A DNA stretch of 64,000 nucleotides from Pinus tabuliformis (lineage: Eukaryota > Streptophyta > Pinopsida > Pinales > Pinaceae): the NCBI GenBank assembly GCA_031772625.1, contig CM062819.1, positions 825,776,503 to 825,840,502 on the forward strand, given 5' to 3'. A model generated the notes under the pieces. That model did no database searches, was not told where the DNA came from, and was given only the letters and a program-made list of their open reading frames with translations. The position numbers and the translations under genes are program-made. Below, one piece after another: positions 21,865 to 33,226 of the stretch. Each line of letters opens with the position of its first letter. The first letter of the stretch is position 1.

Positions 21865-24800
21865 ATGGCTGCCCCTGTCACCATGAACGTCAGACCTGTT
21901 ACAACTCCACATTTGGACCTGGACCACCTTCCCCTGGCTGACAGGGATTTCCAAATTAAAGATACAAGTGCATCAGAGCTCCTGCTCAAAATTCATTGTT
22001 TGAGCAAAGATAGATACCTGAACTATTCAGATGACATTGGCCTTTGGGAATCTAGTTTACCTAGATATCAGTTCCCCCAAGTACATATCTTCTCAAAAAT
22101 TGTCCATATGTTCCATGCATGCTACATCCCTAGCCATAGAGCCATAATGTCTCATGACCAAAAGGTGTTGTTTACTATCATAGCTAAATCCATCAATGAA
22201 ATGTTACATTTCCAACCAGGACCAAACCTAACCCCACTCTCAATTGGAGACCTGTTAGAATAGTATGCCAAGTTAAGTCCATCAAGATTGGCCCAGTTGT
22301 TTCAAACCTTCATTGTAGAAGAAAAACACATTCCTAAAGATCCCCCTCCATATATGTCAGCTATTTTCTCTACAAGGGGCAAGCATATTGTGACCATGAT
22401 ATCATGTATTTTGGGCTACACTACAAGTGAATACATTGATGAGCTTATACTTGCCTTCATGTCCATTTACACCCCAGGATAGCCTCCTGCAACCATGTAT
22501 GATTATGCCCAGTTCATAGCTGATAAAATGCATGAGCAATTTACTAGAATGATCAATGAGAGAGTATTCAAATACTCATCTGCATTATACCACCTATTTT
22601 TGTATTATCAGTCAGATAGATTTCCTTTCACTCTCCAAAAGCTTGAAACTAGAGGCCAGCCCAGTTCTGTCATTTTTTGGACCCCATTGTTCCACAAATT
22701 TGAATCACCATACACCTATTCATATTTCATAGATTATTTTGTTCATCCAGTCATGACTACCCTGACAGGAAATCCTCCACCTAGGATAAGTCCAGAGATA
22801 AAAAGAATCCTTCGGCTATCCAAGCAAACCAAAGTGGGAGATTGGTACCTTTAACAAAACCACACAGAGATAAGGATCTATGGGTGCCAGCTTGCACCAT
22901 ATAAACTATCCAGATACCTCCACGTGAGGTTATTTGCTTTGGAGTACTATAGGCAAATAATGAACTCAGATGAAGTCAATTTTGTTTTGGCCAAGAAGAA
23001 AACCCATTTTAGAATCAAAAATCAATTGGGCCCTCTCATCTGTAATTCTAGAGAAGAAGGGGATGATGCAGATCTCATTTTGCAAGAAATGAAATTCGAA
23101 AAAAGTTTCATGTGGAGATATGACCCTCAAGGATTCATGACCAGACTTAGGAAAAATGTCAAATTTGGGCCTTACATTCATCATGCCATACCTGAGATAG
23201 AAGCATATGCCAATCAATATGAGTGGTTGGAGAACACTCTTATAGATAGAGATAGCACAAAGGTAGACATTGAAAATACTTTGATTGATTTAGAGAGGCA
23301 GCTTGATGAGAACTCATTTCTGCAGGTACCTGAACAATAAGAAGCCACCATGAGTACCCATCCTATCATGAAGACTCCCCAAAATTAACAAAGAAATCCC
23401 AAGAGAAACAAAGAGGTACCCTCCACTTCAGGCATGGATACGTCTAATGTACAGTGTGAAACCAGTCACAGCAAAAGGCAAAGGCTCAATCCTATTTCTG
23501 AACAGGAAGATACTGAAGGATCAGCACAGATGACCAACACTGAGTTGGATAGAAGCAAGCGCACAACCCCATCTAGGGAGACATAGGAACCATACAAATC
23601 ACAAACTCAGTTGTTGGAAAGGCATCTAAGTATAGAAGTGTCTTCATTCAGTAGACCTACTAATAAGGACAAAGACATAAAGGACAGATATAAAGAAATC
23701 AAGCTGAGGAATGAGAAACTGAAGACACAGACTTATGCTCAGTATCTCAAAATCACACCCACCAATCAAACCAAGTTGATGTCAGCTTTTGACATCAAAT
23801 AGGGATAACTATAAATGTCTTTCATAGAGCCCACTGTGCAACAACCAAATACATTAGCAGATTCAAAAAGATTGATTTTGAGGTGTTGACAAGGGATATT
23901 CATCCCATTGACCAAATAGAATTTCATAAACAGGCTGGAGAGATGATATAATCCACCTTGACAGGTAAAGCCATGGCTTCCCATGAACTACAAAGTTCAT
24001 TAACCAACATCTCAGCTCAATAATAGTTGGAGAAGGCCTCCTCACAGGCCAAGGATACTAGAATTAAGTCTTTGGAAGACTTAGTGATTGATTTGGGACA
24101 TGATCCCAAAGGCATCAAGGCAATGGAACAACTGATAAAGAAGAAAAATGATGACATTGCAACAATGAAAAAAAATAAAGATCCCTTAGCTGCAGCATCC
24201 CCAGACATAGGAACTGTTGGAAAATCAAACAAGGCATGAAAAGTTGATGGACCTAGTCCTCCAATTGAATGACCCGCTAAGGGAAACAAAGAAGGAATTG
24301 GATAGTTTGGTCCAATTGAAACAAAGAAATATCACCACTGCATCTACAAATGTCATCCCAACAGTCCCTTATGCATTCATAGCCTCAATGGCTCCCACAG
24401 CTCCTTTGCCTACATCAAAACCGGTTCCAACAAAGTCTACACCAGCAGCAGGTACATCATGAGAGGAAGTAGCAAAATTGGTTAGAGACATGGAAGAGAT
24501 GTCCTTGCAGGAAACTGAAATGAATAATTTAAAAGAAAAAGTGACAAGCTTAGAAACATATTGCAAGCTTACCAAGATCATGCACAAGGAAGAAGTGCAA
24601 AAAGCTAACAAAATGAGTGATAGATTGAAGGACGTGGAGAAAGATTTGACATTAGAGAAACCCCTTGGGCAAGCCAAGGAACTATTATGGGCCAATATCA
24701 TTGACTCTGACAATGATATTTGGCCATCTATTCAAGTTTTTTTTGAACAGATAGACCTGATAAAGATAATTACAGAAGCTATCCAAAAAGTCAAGGAAGA

Positions 24801-25326
24801 ACTAGAAGACATGCCTAAAGATGCAACCAGACTTATTCACTTCCTCAACAACAAAAACAAGTATGAACTTCAAGAATTGGATATAGAGGATAGGACAGAA
24901 ACAATTTTGGAGGTAAGAAAGGTCCTCTCCAAGAAAAACTTGATGTTAAACTTGGAGGACAAATGTTAGAACATGCAGGTAGCCATTGATAGATTCATGG
25001 CTAAGTTTCAAATTTTGAGGGAGAATGGATTACCTAGTCCCTTGATCATTAATGACAATCTCATGACACAGTAGGATTATAACAGTAAAATCATAGAGCT
25101 ATCTAAGGAACATGCCAGCACATCATCAGTCAAGGCATTGCCAATAGGCAAGGTCCTTTACCAGACATTTGAAAACATGTTTTACCTCCAGCATGAGGTA
25201 AAACACTTGTTCATCACCAGGCCTACTTTTTCCAAGTATACCGAGGCAGATGAAATTTATAGGAGGATGTTGAAAATTAAGTTACCTGATAGTGAATTTT
25301 GGGAGAAATTGACTGATTTACTATAG
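21865..25326 (+). pseudogene. LTR-encoded large protein remnant, left LTR of element C
   Basis: An ATG at 21865 opens a coding region of about 1,150 codons that lies wholly inside the LTR. The first 450-500 codons look globular: MNVRPVTTPHLDLDHLPLAD at the start, then SINEMLHFQPGPN, ISCILGYTTSEYIDEL and YDYAQFIADKMHEQF. A low-complexity, polar middle follows (about 23340-23660). The last third is heptad-rich and charged, consistent with coiled coils (KVTSLETYCKLTKIMHKEEV). The end near 25138-25326 is again well conserved (KVLYQTFENMFYLQHEVKH). The layout reminds me of the 'putative plant transposon protein' domain often annotated in plant repeats, but this is from memory. Function unknown. 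The same gene is in the right LTR, and a counterpart is in element D. Broken, roughly ten interruptions. Confidence 0.75.
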
Positions 25327-25634
25327 TAAAATATAGTAAAAGGTTAATATACAGTCAGCAGGGTAAAAGATAAAGGCAGGTCAGCATGGTTAAAGAGTGT
25401 CAGTGCCAAAGAGTATCAAATGAAAGCCAAGAGTAATTAAAGTCTCCAGCATGAAATTTCAAACAACAAAGAGCATAAAGGGCTACAAACCAAAACATAA
25501 AAGCCACCAATACCACATTAAATGGGACAACATGAAAATAGTTCAATAGTTGTCTCTATCTTCTTGCAAGAAGATATTTGTATTTCCTAGATTAAATCTC
25601 AAGTTAGTTTGAGATATTTTGTAATGATTTTTTG

Positions 25635-25642
25635 TATAAATA
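25635..25642 (+). promoter_or_regulatory. TATA box of element C left LTR
   Basis: TATAAATA lies about 310 bp after the LTR gene and 835 bp before the LTR end. The right LTR has the same box at 40409-40416 in the same context (ACTTCACAATTCGAAGTATG follows). It is the best candidate for the promoter of the genomic RNA. That places the LTR gene in U3, upstream of the start site in the 5' LTR. Confidence 0.65.
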
Positions 25643-25753
25643 CTTCACAATTCGAAGTATGTAGGGTGGATTCTTAGACATTTCTATAGACTTCTTGATG
25701 AAAATATTGTAAAGATATTGTATCACCGATTGGGCCAGCAAGCTGGATTAATG

Positions 25754-25759
25754 AATAAA
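25754..25759 (+). terminator. AATAAA polyadenylation-type signal of element C left LTR
   Basis: AATAAA follows the TATA box by about 115 bp and is conserved in the right LTR at 40528-40533. This spacing would give an R region of roughly 100 bp. In the right LTR the signal would end the genomic transcript. Confidence 0.45.
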
Positions 25760-26479
25760 GACAAGATATTTCACAGGATTCATGTGTAAAGTGAAGTGCA
25801 GACAAGTATTTTCTCATGTTGTTGTTCTCTTTCTTAAAAGTTTTTCCACAATGTATATCTGAATCTGAATGCTATAACATGGAATGATATCTCAGAATTT
25901 GCTTAATTGCACTCTGTTTTAACTGTTAGGCATATAAATGTTTTCTATTGATATCTAAGTTAAGGAATTCTTAATTTCTCCTTAGTTTAGGTTGTCTCTT
26001 TATAATCTATAGCAAAGGATTGTTAATTTCCCTTTGCTTCTGATTACCCTCTGTTCCTTGTTTAAGTCCCAGTATGAGAATTCTTGATTGCTCTCTCCCC
26101 CTGATTCAAACCATTTCACCCCTCTGGCCCAAAGACCTATGCTCTACTCTACTATCTTGCCCTTTGAAAATTCCCTTAAGTGAGTTAATTCTAGCACTGT
26201 TGCCCTTCTATTGACTCCATAGCCCAATGGTCTAAAGACATCATTATGTCCATTTGTTTTAAGGATTCCACCATCCAATGTTCAATACAAAACAAAAAAA
26301 CCCCCCTTGAGCATTCAGAACTAGCCTGAAATCCCAACAAACAAAGATAAATCACATAGAGAGAGCCCTCTCTGAGCCATAAGTTGGCTAGAGCCTATGC
26401 TTAAAAGTTGGTTTGTGGTTAGCTCGGTCATTTTCTTTCTTCTAATAAATTCTAGAGAATATTCTGAGTGATAACATAG

Positions 26480-26496
26480 TGGTGACCATACTATGG
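26480..26496 (+). other. Element C primer binding site candidate
   Basis: TGGTGACCATACTATGG begins three bases after the LTR end ATAACA. Element D has TGGCAACCATACTGGGG at the matching position, after the identical end ATAACATAG. TGG fits the CCA end of a tRNA; I cannot name the tRNA with confidence. Confidence 0.6.
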
Positions 26497-26599
26497 AAGT
26501 CGAATCCTCAATCCTAATAAATCTTTAAGAAAATTCTAAATCTACATTCTGAGCCTCTTGAAGTCATTTGTTAGAAGTTTTCGTGAAAAAATCTCACAA

Positions 26600-28412
26600 A
26601 AACAACTAAATTTGAAATTCTTCCTTCCAGGAAGATTCGTTTTACTAGGGCTAATCCAGACCCAAACCCTGCCCCAGTAGTTGATAATCCCAACCTAATT
26701 TCAAGAAAATCCAAAAAAGAAGAAAGTTCAATTAGCCAGATACCATTAGTTAAAGCTAATTCATGTCCTGATGAGTGGTTATTTTTAGAAGAACTTCCCT
26801 TTGATGTGCCCTTTGATCTTTCATTATTTAGAACAAAATCTGAAAATGCACTCGGTGAAATTGTTCTATATCCTAACTTTATTGCAAACCTTGAAGTTCA
26901 ACAGGCCAACAAATCTTTTGATGAATACATTCTGAAATCTCCACAATCATCCATCAACACTGCCACAACCCCTGAGCTTTCTGAACAATCATCCATCAAT
27001 ACTGCCACAACCCCTGAGCTTTCCGAACAATCATCCATTACTTTGAGTTCACCTTCATTCCCTTCAACTTCATCAATAATACCTTCTGAAGTCCATTCTT
27101 CACCACCATTTATACCTACTCTCCCTCACCAACCTATCATTACCCATTCATCACCTACTAGTCTTGGTTCTTCATCCACCATTGCATCATCTCCGAGTAC
27201 CTCAACCCCACATCTTAGCCCTCCCTAGCTTACAGCCATGGCAAATAGATATGTTCCTCTTGTTTTACTTGCCCAACTTGGTGTTATGCCAACAAATACC
27301 AAAGTAAAATTGTTCAATTTGATGGCACAAGACATTACACTGCACAACAAAATGTCAAAAAGATAACATATTACTTTGAGTTGCATGAAATTGACACAGA
27401 TAATGTTCAAATGAGACTCTTTGCCCAGACTTTATTTGGTGATGTTAGGAAATGGTTTAGAGCATTGCCTATTAATAATATGGATAGTTTAGATGCATTT
27501 CATCAACAATTTTTTAACAGATGGGAAAATAAAAAGAATCCCCTGCAAATCCTTTCAGAATATGAGAATATTAGAAGAGGACCTAATGAAACTGTTCAAG
27601 ATTACTGCACCAGATTCAATAATATATATAATGCCATCCCAGTTAATCTTAGACCCCCACCTGACTTAGCATTAAAAAATTTCGCTAATGGTTTTGACAC
27701 AGATATGGAATACCAACTTAGGGAAATAAACCCCCTAACATTAGAAGAAATGCAAAGTGTAGTTGTTAGTGTTGAAGCTAATTTGTTAGCTAAAAGGGCT
27801 AGAGTCAGAAATGAATGAAGAGGAACTGAAAAGGATGAAGCTTCACCCTCTGACATTAAAATAGACAGCTTAGCCAAAAATATGGAAAAACTAATGGATA
27901 GAATAGATAACATAGAAAGGAAACCCCAATGGGATAACCAACAAGTGCCTCCAGTTAGAAACCCGAATTTTAGAAAAAACCAAAATCAAAACATTTGGAA
28001 AAATGGACCGAATCAGAACATTAGACCTCCTTTTCAAGAAAATTATGTAGAGACATCCCATCCAGAAGATCTAGAACAAGATACACAAATTAACCTAATG
28101 GGAGTAAATGATGAGGACACTGTTTTTCTAACCCAAGATGAGCAAGAACTACATATGCTGCAGCAATTACAAATACAGTCTGGAGAATCATTTGATTACA
28201 AACAGGGATATGATTCTGCCATTTTTGAAGTACATAAACAATATAATCTAAGAAGAAAAAAGAATGCTGATGTCCCTAACCAAACCAAGAAAACAGTACA
28301 AAGTCAACCCAAGAAAATAAAAGAAGCCCCTGTTTCAAAAATCCTCCAAATTCTCCCTAGGCAGAACCCAAATCCTTCTGGCCCCACCATTGTATATATA
28401 ACCTCTGATTAA
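26600..28412 (+). pseudogene. Element C gag
   Basis: The region starts near 26636 with a polar N-terminus shared with element D (ANPDPNP, VVDNPNLI, SCPDEWLF). A Ser/Pro/Thr-rich linker follows, containing a 45 bp direct repeat (SSINTATTPELSEQ twice, 26948-27034). The capsid-type retrotransposon gag domain is at about 27381-27818 (KWFRALPINNMDSL, YENIRRGPNETVQDYCTRFN). After it come a basic/Gln-rich part and an acidic part near 28040-28160. No CCHC knuckle was seen. Gag would build the particle and bind element RNA. Broken in a few places. Confidence 0.8.
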
Positions 28413-28569
28413 CCTTCTGTTTATCTACCATCCATTTCAATTCCACCTAAGGAACCAATGGACAAAGCTCAAAACATCAGATCTGAAAATCCACATAAGG
28501 AGATCCCCAATAAAGGAAAAGAAGACAAGTCTACTCAAATCCCTGCTTCAAAAATTCAAAACCTTCAAA

Positions 28570-29185
28570 CATAAAAAGTTTCCTTGCCATTCAATCTAGG
28601 AGCAGAGATAGCAAAGATAAAGATTTTAGTTCCTTTAACGGAACTAATCAAGAATGAAACTTACAAATCTCAGATAAACCAGACCTTAAACATTGCTGAA
28701 AATGAGGATTTTTCAACTTGTTTGATGACCAATCAGAACTCATATTTGGTCCAGATGTTAATGGAAAACCATTAGAAGGAGGATTTCCACCTTTTTACAT
28801 CAACCTTAGTATCCATGATAAAAATGCAATGTTGGATTCTGGGGCCTCCCACAACTTAATGCCCAAATCAGTGATGGAGAAATTAAACCTAGACATTACA
28901 AGGCCTTATAAAGACTTATTCTCATTTGACTCCAGTCAAGTAAACTATCTAGGATTGATCAAAGACCCCTGTGTCAGTTTAGTTCAATATCTTGCTAGAA
29001 GAATCCTTATGGATATTGTAGTTGCTAACATCCCACCAAAGTATGGCATGCTGTTATCCAGATTATGGGGAGCCAAACTTCAGGGATCCTTACAACTAGA
29101 TATATCATATGCAACAATCTCTGTTTTTGGACAACCAAAGAAACTATATCGTGAGACCTTAATGAAATATATGGTAAGTAGCTAG
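28570..29185 (+). pseudogene. Element C aspartic protease region
   Basis: The active-site block MLDSGASHNLMPKSVMEKL lies near 28831-28887, followed by LFSFDSSQVNYLGLI and a GMLLSRLWGAKLQG block near 29047-29085, which is the second conserved part of plant Ty3/gypsy proteases. It continues toward ATISVFGQPKKLY. The same series is seen in element D at 58047-58360. Part of a broken element. Confidence 0.8.
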
Positions 29186-29242
29186 GATCGACCTCAAAAC
29201 TTTCCCATCTACTCCATACACTCATATATCGACTCTTTTATC

Positions 29243-29830
29243 TTGTATAATGCTGATCAAACACAAGAAAAAATTTCAGACAATATTAATACAGAACCAA
29301 AAGAAATTGTAGTTTCTACACAAAATGAAACTAACCAAACTACAGAACTTTTCAATAAACAAGATGGTCAAACTGCTATAAATGATGAAAATTTTGTTGC
29401 ACCAGATAGTGAAAATTATGAGCATGAGATATTATGGCATCTAGAATTTGATGGGTCAGTCAATAAGTTAGGAGCAGGAGCAGGAGTGTGGATATATAAT
29501 TTGGAAAATAATCACTTAGAAGGCCATGCATATAGATTGAATTTTAAATGTACTAATAATATGGCCGAGTATGAAGCATTAATTTTAGGTCTTAAGTTAG
29601 TTAGGAATTTAGGATCTAAAATAGTTTCTTTCATGGGAGACTCTGAACTAATTATAAAACAGATTGATGTTGTATATATGACAAAGGACCCTATATCAAG
29701 TTGTTATAGAGTATTTATTGTAGAAATACTTAATACTTTCCTAGAAACAAAGCTTGCAGTAATCCCTAGAAAACACAATATGCAAGCCCATAGTTTAGCA
29801 ATGTTTGCCAGCACCTGCAAATTACCCTTC
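29243..29830 (+). pseudogene. Element C additional RNase H (aRH) between protease and RT
   Basis: A well-preserved type I RNase H: HLEFDGSVNKLGAGAGVWI near 29439-29495 carries the first Asp, NNMAEYEALILGLKLV near 29556-29605 the Glu, and FMGDSELIIKQI near 29630-29665 the next Asp. PRKHNMQAHSLA near 29765-29800 matches the final block (position of the last acidic residue). The GAGAGVWI and AEYEALI forms are those of the archaeal-type RNase H of Tat-lineage elements. An acidic connector of about 150 residues leads on to the RT. Confidence 0.85.
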
Positions 29831-30299
29831 CAACCTAACCATCAATACACTGCTGAAGTTAGGCACAAACCTGCAATTCCAGATAATTTGAATAATTGGA
29901 AAATATTTTCTGATGACAAACAGATAAATAACTTTTTAATTTCAGAAGAAGAGTTTGTAAATAACAATATAGATATTGATACATCAATATATCCTGACAC
30001 TAAGGGTGAGATAGAAATAAATGAGATAGAAGGTGAGGAAGTGAATAGACTCCACCCAACTACATTTACCAAGTTAGATGTGGATAACCTAGAGCAAATT
30101 GAGATTGATGAAATAATCGGTGAAGAAACTGAAGTAATTAATCTCAAGGATAATTTTTTACCAAAGGGATTAACCCCTCTGGAAGATTTATTTGATTCAA
30201 ATGATGTTCCTAGGAAACCTAAAATGGAACCTTTGAAGTCTGATATAGAGGAATGTAATATAGGCACCAATGAAAATCCTAAACTGATCAAACATTCAA

Positions 30300-31310
30300 A
30301 ATCATTACCCCTAACTGAAAAAGTGAAATACATTGAGTTGTTGAAAGAGTTTCAAGATGTCTTTGCTTGGATTTATGATGACCTCAAATCCTATGACTCC
30401 ATATCCTATGACACCAACATCATCCAACACACAATTCCTATTAAAGAAAATCAAAAGCCTTTCAAATAAAAATTTAGAAGGATTAATCTTGTCTTGTTAC
30501 CTGCGATCAAGAAAGAAATTCAGAGGATGTATGATGCCAAAATAATAGCACCAATCATATTTTATGATTGGGTCTCAAACTTGGTGCCAACTAGAAAGAA
30601 AACTGGTGAGATCAGACTCTATGTGGATCTCAGAAACCTCAACAAAGTGTCACTGAAAGACAATGATTAGACTCTATGTGGATCTCAGAAACCTCAACAA
30701 AGTGTCACTGAAAGACAATTACCCTCTCCCCAAAATGGACCACATTTTACAGAGAGTAGTTGGATCAACCAGAATCTCATTGTTGGATAGGTTTTCTGGC
30801 TACAATCAAATCTTGGTTCATCCTGATGACCAACCCAAAACTGCCTTTACTACTCCTTGGGGCACACTTATGTATGTGAAAATGCCTTTTTGGCTAATGA
30901 ATGTAGGAGCCACTTTCGAGAGGGCTATGGATATAGCCTTTGCAAAAGAAATTCATGATTTCCTTGTGATATATCTATATGATATTACTGTATTTTCAAA
31001 ATCTGACAATCAACATTTGGATCATCTAAGACAAGTTTTTATTAAATGCAGGAATTTTGGAATCTCCTTGAACCCCAAAAAGTCCCTATTTGGGTTAGAA
31101 GAAGGAAAGTTGTTAGGTCACCTAATTCCAAAAGATGGTATAAGAATAGACCCTGCGAGAATAGAAGCCATCTCGCAAATACAACACCCTAGGAACATTA
31201 AAGAGTTACAAGCTTTCTTAGGAAAAAATCACTTTCTTAGAAGATTTATATCTAATCTAGCAGAATTAATTAGATCACTAAACAACATGTTGAAAAATGT
31301 TCCACCATAA
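30300..31310 (+). pseudogene. Element C reverse transcriptase
   Basis: The upstream connector ends in NIIQHTIPI near 30416-30440. RT blocks follow: LYVDLRNLNKVSLKDNYPLP, a SGYNQILVHPDDQPKTAF block, MPFWLMNVGATFERAMDIAF and the region of the catalytic box near 30970. Further blocks are FGISLNPKKSLFGLEEGKLL and the thumb/connection FLGKNHFLRRFISN. It would copy the genomic RNA into DNA. Motif series and spacing match element D at 59700-60370. Part of a broken element. Confidence 0.9.
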
Positions 31311-31735
31311 AATGGACTATTGAGGCTAAAAAATCCTTTGAAGACATTAAACTAGACTTGACTAAAACACTTGTGTTAATCAGTCCTAAATTTGACAGAA
31401 ATTTCATCTTGTTTTCCTTTGCTTCTAAGCACAAAATTGTTGCAGTTCTATTGCAGAAAAATGACTAGGGCTATGAACAACCCATTGCTTTCTTTAGAAA
31501 ATCCCTAAGATATGCCCCCTTGAAATATAATATAATGGAAAAACAAGCATTGGCTTTAGTCAAATCCATTAAGGACTTTAGGGTGTACATCTTATATTCT
31601 CATATAGTAGCCTACGTTCCAAATTCAATAGTCAAAGACATCCTAACTCAGGATGGTCCTGATGGGAAGAGGGGAAAGTGGATTGCCACTATTTTAGAGT
31701 ATGATATAGAAGGAAATCAAACCTTGGTATGCTAA
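31311..31735 (+). pseudogene. Element C ordinary RNase H
   Basis: After RT come FILFSFASKHKIVAVLLQ near 31405-31455, PIAFFRKSLRYAPLKYNIME near 31481-31540, KQALALVKSIKDFRVYIL and an end block with ILEYDIEG near 31691. This is the standard Ty3/gypsy RNase H, distinct from the additional RNase H upstream. Part of a broken element. Confidence 0.8.
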
Positions 31736-31798
31736 TATTATTTATGTTTTACTGAAGTTACAAGCTCCTCTTGACTTATCTAGAACTAAAAGCAAGTT

Positions 31799-32985
31799 TT
31801 GAAGATGAAATCCTTGAAATTTTGTATATTAGATAATGCTCTATTTTGGAGAGATCATGAAGGTATTCTTCTTAATTTCTTATTAAAAGATGAATATGAC
31901 AAAGTTTTGCAAGAGTTTCATGTGGGTGACTATGGAGGACACCTTTACTGGAAGACCATTGCAGATAAAATCCTTAGAGCTAGTTTCTACTGGCCTACCT
32001 TGTTTGCTGATGTCAAAAAATATGTGACCTACTATCACAAATGTCAAATTTTTAGGGGAAAAAAAAGATTTTACCTTTACCCCTCAAGCGAATCTCTGCT
32101 GAAATACCTTTTCAACAATGGGGTTTAGACTTCATTGGTGAAATTCACCCACCCTCCTCTGCCCAACACAAATGGATCCTCACAACCACAGACTACTTCA
32201 CAAAATGGATAGAGGCCATACCTTTAAGACAAGCCATAGATACTATTATCATAACCTTCCTTGAAAACAATATTCTATCAAGATTTGGATGTCCAACTAA
32301 GCTCATTACTGATAATGCAGCAGCGTTTAAATCCAAAAGAATGATAGATTTCTACAATAAATATCATATTGCCCCGAGCCATTCTACAGCCTATTGCCCT
32401 CAAGGAAATGGACTGGAAGAATCCTCAAACAAAAGCCTGGTAAACATCACCAAGAAGTTACTAGAGGACAATTAGAAAACTTGGAATAAAAATCTAGTCA
32501 ATGCCTTATGGGCAGACAGATTGACTACTAAGAAATCAATTGGTACTTCTCCCTATCAACTAGTTTATGGGATGGAAGTTGTCTTTCCATCCTCTTTGGG
32601 AGTACCAATAATGAAGATACTTCAAGAATTGCAGGTTGAACCAAATAGTATCCAAAGAAGAATAAACCAAACTACTCATCTACAACAAACCAGAGAAGAG
32701 GTCTATATCAGGTCTCAAGTTGTGTAGGAAAGGGTTAAAAATATTTTTGATAAGAGAACCAAGGCTGAAGATTTCTACCTTGGTGAAAAAGTGCTCAAGT
32801 GGGATTCAAGGAGGGAAGACAAATGAAAACATGGGAAATTTGATTTCCTATGGAAAGGTCCCTATGTCATTTATGCTTACAGAGGAAATACTGCTTTCTT
32901 TTTTAGAGAAATTGATGGTACAGACACAAAAGGAGGGCCAGTGAATGGTCAAATGCTAAAACATTACTTTGAACCTAGTTACTAA
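31799..32985 (+). pseudogene. Element C integrase
   Basis: The zinc-binding N-terminus is visible in FHVGDYGGHLYWKTIADKIL and YHKCQIF near 31918-32055. The core continues near 32107-32500 with a FQQWGLDFIGEIHPPSS-like start, TTDYFTKWIEAIPL, ITDNAAAFKSK and YCPQGNGLEESSNKSLVNI, which holds the catalytic acids in their usual places. The C-terminal part carries the GTSPYQLVYGMEVVFPSSLG block near 32540 and ends near 32985. No chromodomain seen. Part of a broken element. Confidence 0.85.
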
Positions 32986-33226
32986 TTTTCATTTCACATT
33001 TGTACATATTCTATTTTCAAAAGTCTAGTTTGGATTGGGTGGTGATATTTGAAGTTGAATCCCAAAGAGAATGCCCTAAGCCTTAAAAGATTTACTTTCA
33101 TAAGTATCAATAATGCAGAGACATAGAAGAACTCTTTGCAAGGTAACATCAACAACAATTCAAAGGCCACTGATCTTTAAAGTTCTTGACATTTCACTAG
33201 AAAATTCCATCCCCAAGTGGAGCCAC
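32986..33226 (+). other. Element C 3' untranslated tail and polypurine-like tract
   Basis: About 240 bp without coding content. It ends in CCCCAAGTGGAGCCAC directly before the right LTR. The equivalent place in element D has CTCCAAGGAGCTGCCATC some 20 bp before its LTR. The left flank of element C also reads CAAGTGGAGCCAC, so the LTR edge is uncertain by up to 13 bp. Confidence 0.5.

Larger units (their letters stand above)
17722..26476 (+). repeat. Element C left (5') LTR
   Basis: It aligns with 33227-41249. Order within the LTR: a short start; a LINE insertion (17783-19812); about 2 kb of non-coding U3; a large coding remnant (21865-25326); a TATA box (25635); an AATAAA signal (25754); and a U5-like part ending GATAACA at 26476. 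The length is 8.76 kb with the LINE and about 6.73 kb without it. Confidence 0.85.

Noticed and set aside
29842-30333. 163-codon minus-strand frame opposite the element C connector
   Set aside because: Ser/Ile-rich antisense of an acidic connector, no domain.
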